Assembly: GCA_029247315.1 (NCBI GenBank)
Contig: JAQWLM010000002.1
Location: 186,001-250,000 of the forward strand
Direction: 5' to 3'
DNA from: AAA164-E04 sp014239995
GTDB lineage: Bacteria; Verrucomicrobiota; Verrucomicrobiia; Limisphaerales; AAA164-E04
Length of the DNA: 64,000 nt
Notes under the pieces: generated by a model
What the model was told of the DNA's origin: nothing
What the model saw: only the letters and a program-made list of their open reading frames with translations
Databases searched by the model: none
Position numbers and translations under genes: made by a program
Shown: positions 17,393 to 24,758 of the stretch, one piece after another
How positions within the stretch are numbered: position 1 is the first letter of the stretch
Layout: each line of letters starts with the position of its first letter

Positions 17393-17659
17393 TTAGTCAA
17401 GCTTGTCAAATCCTTTGGCCCGCCACCAGAGCTCCAGCTCGTCGACACCAAAATCAGCTAGCACTTCTCCGTTCACCTCGATAGAGGGAGTCATGTCGCG
17501 ACCGGTAAGCTTTACCAGCTCGTGCATGCCATTCGGATTTGAGATGACTTCAATGGATTCAAAGTTCAGCCCTCGGGATTCAAGCCAATCGACAGCCTCA
17601 TGGCACCATCCACAGTAGGATTTGATGAAAAGCCGGATGTTTAGTGTGTGGGTTGTCAT
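17393..17659 (-). CDS. Glutaredoxin family protein
   Basis: 88 residues with the thioredoxin-fold start NIRLFIKSYCGWCHEAVDWL. The active site is C-G-W-C, a dithiol type, and the cis-proline is in MTPSIEVNGEVLADF. Such small glutaredoxins reduce disulfides or mixed glutathione disulfides. It lies two bases after a cupin gene and 12 bases before lipA; an Fe-S-related role for LipA would fit but is only inference. Confidence 0.88.
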   Translation of the reverse strand: MTTHTLNIRLFIKSYCGWCHEAVDWLESRGLNFESIEVISNPNGMHELVKLTGRDMTPSIEVNGEVLADFGVDELELWWRAKGFDKLD

Positions 17660-17661
17660 AT

Positions 17662-18057
17662 TCAGGACTGTTTCGAGGAATGCGTGGGAGACTTGGGTTC
17701 GGTCACGACCGTGTCTTCGTGCTCATAACAAGGTGCACAGCAGCAAAGCAAGCGGAGCGACTGCTTTCCGGTATTCCACAGCTTGTGCCTCTTTCCGGGT
17801 GGAATGGCAATGGCATCACCAACCTGGACAACTTGCTCTTCATCCTCGATCCTCATCCTGCCCTGTCCCTCCAGAATGAAGTAGATTTCCTCGCTGCGCT
17901 CATGAAAATGCTCATCCGTGGCACAGCCTGAAGGGAGCGTGGCTTCTGCAAGGCTTTGATTGCGAATGTTCGCGTTACGATATGCCATCAATTCGCGGAT
18001 GTGCGAACCGTCCTTGGTGATAAAGGAATCCACTTGATTTAGGTTGACCACATTCAT
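17662..18057 (-). CDS. Cupin domain protein
   Basis: 131 residues, a single small cupin. Motif 1 is DEHFHERSEEIYFILEG (metal-binding His, His and Glu) and motif 2 is AIPPGKRHKLWNTG (metal-binding His). After the barrel comes LRLLCCCAPCYEHEDT, a Cys-rich tail also found in related single-domain cupins. The ligand and reaction are unknown. It is the first gene of the cupin-glutaredoxin-lipA unit, separated from the glutaredoxin by two bases. Confidence 0.82.
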   Translation of the reverse strand: MNVVNLNQVDSFITKDGSHIRELMAYRNANIRNQSLAEATLPSGCATDEHFHERSEEIYFILEGQGRMRIEDEEQVVQVGDAIAIPPGKRHKLWNTGKQSLRLLCCCAPCYEHEDTVVTEPKSPTHSSKQS

Positions 18058-18164
18058 CTCGGATCAATCTACGGCATGTATAGCGTGAAGTGAACCCCCT
18101 TTCTGAATCGATGAGCCAACCCATCCATGCAGGCACTCCAATGGCAACATGGCCTTGACTCGAG

Positions 18165-18245
18165 ATTAGCATGCTTGTTAACTTTGTTTTTTTTAATTGA
18201 ATTTTTAAGCATTATTTGCTCTATTGCTAATATTAAGGATTTTTT
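18165..18245. promoter_or_regulatory. AT-rich upstream region of the HTH-glucuronokinase-galU operon
   Basis: A strikingly AT-rich stretch (runs such as GTTTTTTTTAATTGAATTTTTAAG and TTGCTAATATTAAGG) in otherwise balanced sequence, directly before the HTH-protein gene. AAGGA, six bases before the ATG, can serve as ribosome binding site. The region probably holds the operon promoter and perhaps the site of the HTH protein itself. No clear operator palindrome was found. Confidence 0.45.
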
Positions 18246-19538
18246 ATGTTGTTTTCGAAATTGTTTTTGCAAATCACACCAAATGCAACAGGCGCTGAAC
18301 TAGCGCGCTTGCTGGGTAAATCAAAACCTTATGTCGCGCAAATTCGCACAGGGAACAGGATTCCTACGGATGAAGATATCATCCTTCTCGCCAACCATTT
18401 TGCGAAGGATCGTCTCGAAGAACTGCTGCTTTCAGCCTATTATGACCGCATTGAAGGAAGGGATTTCAAGGACGTCACCCTGAAAGAAAAAGGCGCAGCA
18501 GCCCTGAAAAAACTCCTGCGCAAGTCCAGTCCCGGGATAGTATGTCAAGGTGAACGCACCTTTAAGGATTTTCCAGGCCAGTTTTCCCCGCTGGCCATTA
18601 TCACGGGTGACAAACGAGAAACTCGGGGACGTCACATTGGCGCAGGTGATTTCGGGGTGCACGCCACAACGACAGCGGACAGCCGGTGGTTGATGAGTCT
18701 GGGTCTGGAACAGGACGCAGTGCATTACATCGACAAGGATTTCGTATTACTGGAGGAAGATGTCCTGATCGAGCGCTTTGCCGAAAAAAACCTACTGGTG
18801 ATAGGCAGCCCTGCGGTGAATCATCTTTCCCGACGCATCAACCGTTCCTCTATCTTCCGTTTCAACATCAATAGCGAGGTCGATGAAGGGCTTGAAAGCA
18901 TCATTAGAAAGGCAAAGACCAAATCAACGTCCAAGGATGAGCTGGCCCTTTTCTATCAGGAATCCGTTGAGGACCTGACCAAACTCATGCGTTACCTGTT
19001 CGTCGGTGGCATCGTAGACCCCAGCTATCCCAAAGGAGATTACATCACCTCAACCTACCACCAGATACCTGGTAATACGGACCTCGATTTTGGGGTGCTT
19101 TCCTTTGCAGCAAACCCATTCTACGACATGAAATGCAGGGCGGAGGGACGCCCAAATGATCATCGCTTCGTGTCCATCTTTGCCGCAGGCGTCCATCACC
19201 CCGCAACCGCACACGCCATTCGACAGCTTGGATCCTTTGGCAAAGAAGAAAGGGTATTCGATCAGCATCCCTTCGGCGGGGTTTTTCGCGTGGAGTTGAA
19301 CCTGGAACAAACATTTTATTCCGACCGGGTTGGCAATGGCACCTTCCTCTGGGAAGATGACGCAGACGACCAACGCACCCCCATCGCCGATCAGGGTGAA
19401 TGCCTTATTTCCGAACTGGAGTATATCGAGAATGAACGACGCCTGGAAAACCTGAATACCCTGCAAATCAGGCCCGATCATGCCTTGAAGGCACGCCGAC
19501 TTTTGGAGACGTTGATCAAAACCGGGACCCACTCATGA
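18246..19538 (+). CDS. HTH (XRE-like) protein with large uncharacterised domain
   Basis: 430 residues. Residues about 10-55 read as an XRE-type helix-turn-helix (TGAELARLLGKSKPYVAQIR, then IPTDEDIILLANHF). Residues about 110-420 form a separate domain I cannot assign: SPLAIITGDKRET, a DFGVHATTTADSRWLMSLGL segment, LLVIGSPAVNHLSRRINRSS, TDLDFGVLSFAANPFYD and VSIFAAGVHHPATAHAIRQLG. The glycine-rich strand-turn pattern suggests a nucleotide- or sugar-nucleotide-binding Rossmann-like fold, but that is a guess. The stop overlaps the kinase start by four bases (ATGA), so it is coupled to sugar-nucleotide synthesis genes and may sense a sugar or nucleotide sugar. Confidence 0.72.
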   Translation: MLFSKLFLQITPNATGAELARLLGKSKPYVAQIRTGNRIPTDEDIILLANHFAKDRLEELLLSAYYDRIEGRDFKDVTLKEKGAAALKKLLRKSSPGIVCQGERTFKDFPGQFSPLAIITGDKRETRGRHIGAGDFGVHATTTADSRWLMSLGLEQDAVHYIDKDFVLLEEDVLIERFAEKNLLVIGSPAVNHLSRRINRSSIFRFNINSEVDEGLESIIRKAKTKSTSKDELALFYQESVEDLTKLMRYLFVGGIVDPSYPKGDYITSTYHQIPGNTDLDFGVLSFAANPFYDMKCRAEGRPNDHRFVSIFAAGVHHPATAHAIRQLGSFGKEERVFDQHPFGGVFRVELNLEQTFYSDRVGNGTFLWEDDADDQRTPIADQGECLISELEYIENERRLENLNTLQIRPDHALKARRLLETLIKTGTHS

Positions 19539-20566
19539 AAAAACGCCATATCAAGACATGCGCCCATCCTCGCGTGGGATTGGTTGGAAATCCGAGCGAC
19601 GGATACTTTGGCCGAACCATTGCCTTTACCTTTACCAACTTCAAGGCAGACATACTGCTGGGTGAGGATTCCACACGTATCAGTTTCGTCAACAGGGAAT
19701 CAGAGTTTCAATCCGTGGATGACCTCTGTTCCGATATCCGTATGCATGGCTACTATGGGGGCATCCGGCTGCTCAAGGCCGCCATCAAAAGATTCAGAGA
19801 CTACTGCCGCACCACGGGGCTGGAAGTTGATTTCTCAAGAAAATTCAAGATGGCCTATACATCCGACATTCCACAGCAGGTTGGGCTTGCTGGGTCCAGT
19901 GCCATCATTCTCGCCACTTTCAGGGCCTTGATGGCATTTTACGAAGTGACAATCGATTTTAAGATTCTGCCAGGACTGGTGCGGGAAGTAGAAACCCTCG
20001 AGCTCAAGATACCCGCTGGACTGCAGGATCGTGTGGCCCAAGTCTACGATGATTTCGTTTTCATGGACTTCAACAGGGAACACATGGAACAAGAGGGTCA
20101 TGGGCGCTATGAAACTCTCAAGATACCCAGCATGCCGCTTTTCTACGTAGCTTATCGCAGTGACATGTCGGAGGGAACAGAGATTTCCCACAATCGATTA
20201 AGGTATAAATATGATGAGGGCGACGAGGATGCACATAAGGCCATGGAGTTTTGGTCCAATCTGACACTGACGGCCAGAAAAGCTCTCGAGGAGGGAGATT
20301 CAAAGGGATTATTCAGCTGTATCAACGCCAATTTCGACACTCGCAGAGAGCTTTATAAGAAACTTAAAATTCCGATCAAGCAAGAGAACCTGAACATGGT
20401 CCAATGGGCGCGAGAGATGGGTGCAAGTGCCAAATTTGCTGGATCAGGCGGTGCCATCGTGGGCACCTACCAGGAGGCCTCAGATTTCACGAAGTTGAAA
20501 AAGCACCTTGAAAACCGCGGTATCAAAGTCCTCAAACCCAACTTGAGAAAGGATAAAACAGCTTGA
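19535..20566 (+). CDS. Glucuronokinase-like GHMP kinase
   Basis: 343 residues. PRVGLVGNPSDGYFGRTIAF at the N-terminus and DIPQQVGLAGSSAIILATFR (residues 111-130, the GHMP ATP-binding motif) resemble plant glucuronokinases strongly, and AKFAGSGGAIVG near residue 300 is GHMP motif 3. Plant glucuronokinase makes glucuronic acid 1-phosphate from glucuronic acid and ATP. The next gene encodes a sugar-1-phosphate uridylyltransferase, so a two-step salvage route to a UDP-sugar acid is a reasonable inference. Other 1-kinases of the family (galacturonate, fucose, arabinose) cannot be excluded. It overlaps both neighbours by four bases. Confidence 0.8.
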   Translation: MKKRHIKTCAHPRVGLVGNPSDGYFGRTIAFTFTNFKADILLGEDSTRISFVNRESEFQSVDDLCSDIRMHGYYGGIRLLKAAIKRFRDYCRTTGLEVDFSRKFKMAYTSDIPQQVGLAGSSAIILATFRALMAFYEVTIDFKILPGLVREVETLELKIPAGLQDRVAQVYDDFVFMDFNREHMEQEGHGRYETLKIPSMPLFYVAYRSDMSEGTEISHNRLRYKYDEGDEDAHKAMEFWSNLTLTARKALEEGDSKGLFSCINANFDTRRELYKKLKIPIKQENLNMVQWAREMGASAKFAGSGGAIVGTYQEASDFTKLKKHLENRGIKVLKPNLRKDKTA

Positions 20567-21429
20567 TCCGCAAAGCCGTCATTCCAGCAGCAGGTTTTGG
20601 CACACGCTTCCTGCCCGCATCGAAATCCATTCCCAAGGAAATGATCCCCGTGGTGGATAAACCCACGATACAATATGTCGTGGAAGAAGCCGTGCAGGCG
20701 GGAATAGAGGAAATCCTGGTGATCGTAAGTAGCGGCAAAGACGCCATCAGAGAGCACTTCGCCCCACATGATGCATTGGAGCACTTGCTCGAGAAGAAGG
20801 GAAAAGCAAAGGAGTTGAAGTGTGTACGTTCGCTATCGGACATGGCTAAGATGCACTACGTGCATCAGGAATCCATGCGAGGTCTCGGGGATGCCATACG
20901 TTATGCAAAGGATTTTGCAGATGGTGATCCTTTCGCCATCCTGCTTGGCGACACCGTGATCCGCTCCCATACAAAGATCTCCGTGCTTCAGTCCATGGTG
21001 CAAATCCATGACAAACATGAGAGCTCGGTCATCGCCCTCAGGGCCATGCCGCGTTCCAGCATCAGTCAGTATGGCGTGATTTCGGGAAAAGCGATCGGGG
21101 ATCGACTCTTTGAAATTGATCAACTGGTCGAAAAACCCGATGCAGCCCAGGCCCCCAGCCTGCTGGCAGTGTCGGCTCGATACATCGTCACTTCTCGTAT
21201 TTTTGAACACCTCGAGGACACACGACCAGGGTTCGGGGGTGAGATCCAGATCACGGATGCCCTCAACACTCTGGCACAGAGAGAAAAAATGCTGGGTTTT
21301 CAATTTGAAGGGGAACGACTGGATATTGGTAACAAGCTTGAGTTCATTAAAAGCAATGTGCTCATGGGCTTGGAGCAACCCGACATGAAGGCGGATCTTG
21401 AAGATTTTCTCAGGAAATTGATCGACTGA
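20563..21429 (+). CDS. galU: UTP-glucose-1-phosphate uridylyltransferase family protein
   Basis: 288 residues from a TTG start that overlaps the kinase stop (TTGA). IRKAVIPAAGFGTRFLPASKSIPKEMIPVVDKP is the unmistakable GalU N-terminus with the nucleotide-binding Gly-rich loop and Lys; DPFAILLGDTVI, EIDQLVEKP and RYIVTSRIFEHLEDT-PGFGGEIQITDAL follow the family. It normally makes UDP-glucose from UTP and glucose 1-phosphate. Coupling to a glucuronokinase-like gene raises the possibility that the natural substrate is glucuronic acid 1-phosphate or another sugar 1-phosphate. Confidence 0.9.
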   Translation: MIRKAVIPAAGFGTRFLPASKSIPKEMIPVVDKPTIQYVVEEAVQAGIEEILVIVSSGKDAIREHFAPHDALEHLLEKKGKAKELKCVRSLSDMAKMHYVHQESMRGLGDAIRYAKDFADGDPFAILLGDTVIRSHTKISVLQSMVQIHDKHESSVIALRAMPRSSISQYGVISGKAIGDRLFEIDQLVEKPDAAQAPSLLAVSARYIVTSRIFEHLEDTRPGFGGEIQITDALNTLAQREKMLGFQFEGERLDIGNKLEFIKSNVLMGLEQPDMKADLEDFLRKLID

Positions 21430-21628
21430 ATGCACGGATGACAAAAAGAAGAGGTAACTCCTGCGGGAATCCTCAATCGGCAATGTCAGGAAAGAGGGGG
21501 GCAAAGCGTTTAACCGTGACAACTAAACCCTAAGTAACCCGAAGTGATGCAAACAATCAAGGCACGCAGGTGGCACAGCTTACGGTAATGGACCAGGTTT
21601 CTTGATCACCTCACCCACACCGAAAACC

Positions 21629-22237
21629 ATGTACATCATCAAATACCTCATTCCATCAGCACTCCTCCTGAGCACTTTCATTTTGATCTCGACCAAGCTC
21701 AAGGGTGAGCGCGGCGATTATTATCAACAAAGCCACAAGGAAATGGTGGGCAGGTTCGATCTGGACGGTGACGGATTCCTTGATCGTGAGGAAAGGGAAA
21801 AAATGCGGGCCACGCCAAAACCAGCTGGCAAACAATTTAAACGCGGCAGGGAGAAAAAGAGAGTGCGAAGAGACATGCCACGCCATTGGATCGAAAAATA
21901 CGACAAGGACGGGGATGGTGGACTTTCTGATAATGAAGCAGGGATGGGCTACAGGGCCGAACTCAAGCGACTGTTCATGGTTTATGACACCAACAAGAAT
22001 GACAGGCTGGACCCTGAGGAAACAGCCCGTCTTGCCGGGAATATCGAGGCAGGCAAATATGCAAGCTGGGATCATTCTGTTGCCAACGAAACCCTGAAGG
22101 AGGCCACCCGCGACGATAGCCAGGAAAAACGAAACCTGAGCAGACGACAACGAGCGTGGCTCAGGGAGGATCTGGATGGGGATGGTCGGGCCAGTGAAGA
22201 GGAAATTGCCACCATTCGAAACAAGGAGCGAAAGTGA
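21629..22237 (+). CDS. Exported EF-hand protein with four calcium-binding loops
   Basis: 202 residues from the ATG at 21629; an in-frame TTG at 21602 adds nine unlikely residues. The N-terminus YLIPSALLLSTFILIS is a signal peptide or anchor. Four EF-hand loops are seen: DLDGDGFLDREE (44-55), DKDGDGGLSDNE (92-103), DTNKNDRLDPEE (120-131, non-Gly at position 6) and DLDGDGRASEEE (181-192). Between them lies basic sequence rich in Arg and Lys. It overlaps the CotH/lamin-tail gene by four bases (GTGA), so the two are probably made together and may act as a calcium-dependent secreted pair. Function unknown. Confidence 0.82.
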   Translation: MYIIKYLIPSALLLSTFILISTKLKGERGDYYQQSHKEMVGRFDLDGDGFLDREEREKMRATPKPAGKQFKRGREKKRVRRDMPRHWIEKYDKDGDGGLSDNEAGMGYRAELKRLFMVYDTNKNDRLDPEETARLAGNIEAGKYASWDHSVANETLKEATRDDSQEKRNLSRRQRAWLREDLDGDGRASEEEIATIRNKERK

Positions 22238-24732
22238 TCAGGACCTGCATCCATCCAGTATCTCTTTGGCACATGTGGTGGCCGACTTGTTTTCTGCTTT
22301 CAATAAACCTGATCATCTGCGCGCACGCCCAGGAAGCCAGGCCGGCTGGCAACTCAAGCCTCGAACAGGTTGTGATCAGTGAATTCCTGGCGATCAATGA
22401 AGCAGGAATGAGGGATGATGATGGAGATCTTTGCGACTGGATTGAGTTGCACAACACGGGTGATGCTATCGTCGACTTGACTGACTGTTTCCTGACAGAT
22501 GAGATCGACATGCCCATCAAATGGAAACTGCCGACTCTCCTTATGGAGGCTGGAGAATATGTGCTCATCTTCGCCTCGGGAAAAGATCGCAGAGACTCCA
22601 AAGACCCACTACACACCAACTTTAGCCTGAATGGAGACGGGGAGTATCTCGCCCTGGTGGACCCTGATGGTGAAAGTATCCTGCACGGTTTTGGTCCATC
22701 CTACCCCAAGCAGAAAAAGGATACTTCCTTCGGTCTACCACCCGAGTGGCATCACGGGACGGGATCTGCGAGTAAACCTGGCTTCCTGTTGAAACCCAGT
22801 CCTGGAGCACCGAACAAAGCGAGATCCTCAGGTAAGGTCAAAGCCGTAAAGTGGAGTCATGACCGTGGTTTTTACAGGAAAGCCTTCAGATTAAAGCTCA
22901 CCACATCCACGCCGAATGCACGCATCTATTATACCACCGACGGATCCATACCCGATCAGAAGGCTCGGCCCTACAGTCAACCTTTGAATCTGCACCAGAC
23001 AAGCACCCTGCGCGTCAGGGCCTTCAAAAAAGGAAACCGACCCTCTAATATCAAAACCCAGACCTTCCTCTTTCCCGGGGATATCATTCACCAGTCACCC
23101 GACGGCTTGCCCCCTGTAGGTTTCCCTTATCACTGGGGACGCAACCGGGTGGATTACGGCATGGATCCACGGGTAGTCAATGATCCAGACTATCGTGATG
23201 AAATTGTCCATGGACTGGAATCGCTTCCCTCCTATTCCATTGTAACAGATATGGACCATCTGTTTGACACCCAGAAGGGTATCTATGCCAATGCGCAAAA
23301 TGATGGTCGTGAATGGGAGCGTCCCGCATCAGTGGAACTCCTGCTTGCCGATGGTCGTGATGGATTCCAAATCGATTGCGGCATTCGCATAAGAGGAGGC
23401 TTCAGCCGACGGGCCGACAATGCGAAACACGCCTTCAGGCTCTTTTTTCGGGATACCTACGGTAAAGCCAAACTCCAATACCCGCTTTTTGGCAATGAAG
23501 GGGCCAAGTCCTTTGATAACCTCGACCTTCGTTGTTCCTCCAACTACGCGTGGAGCATGGGAGGGGATCCTCATGCCGCCTTATGCCGCGACCAGATCAA
23601 TCGGGATCTGCAACTCTCGCTTGGACATCCGGCAATGCGTGGGTATTTTTGTCACCTTTACATCAATGGCCACTACTGGGGGCTTTACAACACCTGCGAG
23701 CGACCCAAGGCAGGTTATGGAAAGAGCTATTTCGGAGGCAAAAAAGAAGATTATGATGCCGTAAAGGTCAGTAAGGATCGAGGAGGCATCATGGCAACCG
23801 ACGGTAACCTTGATGCATGGCGCCGCATTTATAATATCGCAAGGGCCGGCTTGAAGGACAATGCAGCCTACTTTGGACTGGAGGGAAAAAATGCAAATGG
23901 AATCAATGATCCCACCCAAGAAGTCCTGGTCGACATCGACAATGTCATCGACTATGCCCTGGTCATTTTTTACGGGGGCAACCTTGATGCAGCCATCACT
24001 TGGTTTGGCAGAAATCGATGGCATAACAACTGGCATGGTATCCGTAACCGCAAGAGCAGGGACGGCTTCAAGTTTTTCATCTGGGATGCGGAGCATACCT
24101 TTCTTCTGTCAGGCATGAATAAAGGACTTTACGAAGATCGCACAGGACCCTTTGGATCAGGCGAACAATTTGGCTCCAGCAATCCCCAATGGCTGTGGCA
24201 ACAATGCCTGGATAACGCTGAATTTCGCATACGCGCATCGGATCGAATCCATGCACTTTTTCATGATGGGGGCTTACTCACCCCCGAACCGGTCAGGCAG
24301 ATTGTGACGGATCGCATGCTTGAGATACAGTCAGCCGTGATCTGCGAATCCGCAAGATGGGGTGATAGTTCACGATCTGACACCCCCCCACGGACCCGCA
24401 ATGATGACTGGCAAAAGGAAATGGACCGTATTCTCAATGTTTATATCCCACAGCGCAGTGACATTGTGCTGGCGCAACTTTTTCGCCAGGGGATCATTCC
24501 GGATTTCGATCCGCCCAGCATGGTCAGAACCCATGACACGCTCACCATGAAAACACCCCGCGGAACGATCTACTACACCGAGGATGGAACCGATCCCCGG
24601 CAGATTGGGGGTTCCGTTGCAGGGAGTGCAATCAAGTATCATGCTCCCTTAACCGCAGGCGAAGGCAGACACATCAAGGCTCGCGCTCGATATCGAAATG
24701 AGTGGAGTGTCCTGAAAACCACCAAATTTTAG
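22234..24732 (+). CDS. Secreted multidomain protein: lamin-tail, chitobiase-type and CotH kinase domains
   Basis: 832 residues from a GTG start overlapping the EF-hand gene stop. A signal sequence (about 12-32) ends in ICAHAQ. Residues about 45-165 form a lamin-tail domain (VISEFLAINEAGMRDDDGD, DWIELHNTGD). Residues about 218-290 are a chitobiase/FN3-like C-terminal domain (ARIYYTTDGSIPD). Residues about 330-690 are a CotH kinase-like domain: GIRIRGGFSRR, AFRLFFRDTYG, YINGHYWGLYNTCERP and FIWDAEHTFLLS carry the expected pattern. The end (GTIYYTEDGTDPRQIGG) is a second chitobiase-type repeat that stops early, as if the C-terminus were trimmed. CotH proteins phosphorylate other secreted proteins in spore formers; here the target is unknown. 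Confidence 0.85.
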   Translation: MIRTCIHPVSLWHMWWPTCFLLSINLIICAHAQEARPAGNSSLEQVVISEFLAINEAGMRDDDGDLCDWIELHNTGDAIVDLTDCFLTDEIDMPIKWKLPTLLMEAGEYVLIFASGKDRRDSKDPLHTNFSLNGDGEYLALVDPDGESILHGFGPSYPKQKKDTSFGLPPEWHHGTGSASKPGFLLKPSPGAPNKARSSGKVKAVKWSHDRGFYRKAFRLKLTTSTPNARIYYTTDGSIPDQKARPYSQPLNLHQTSTLRVRAFKKGNRPSNIKTQTFLFPGDIIHQSPDGLPPVGFPYHWGRNRVDYGMDPRVVNDPDYRDEIVHGLESLPSYSIVTDMDHLFDTQKGIYANAQNDGREWERPASVELLLADGRDGFQIDCGIRIRGGFSRRADNAKHAFRLFFRDTYGKAKLQYPLFGNEGAKSFDNLDLRCSSNYAWSMGGDPHAALCRDQINRDLQLSLGHPAMRGYFCHLYINGHYWGLYNTCERPKAGYGKSYFGGKKEDYDAVKVSKDRGGIMATDGNLDAWRRIYNIARAGLKDNAAYFGLEGKNANGINDPTQEVLVDIDNVIDYALVIFYGGNLDAAITWFGRNRWHNNWHGIRNRKSRDGFKFFIWDAEHTFLLSGMNKGLYEDRTGPFGSGEQFGSSNPQWLWQQCLDNAEFRIRASDRIHALFHDGGLLTPEPVRQIVTDRMLEIQSAVICESARWGDSSRSDTPPRTRNDDWQKEMDRILNVYIPQRSDIVLAQLFRQGIIPDFDPPSMVRTHDTLTMKTPRGTIYYTEDGTDPRQIGGSVAGSAIKYHAPLTAGEGRHIKARARYRNEWSVLKTTKF

Positions 24733-24758
24733 CAAGTGCAATGGAGTGATGACGCAAA

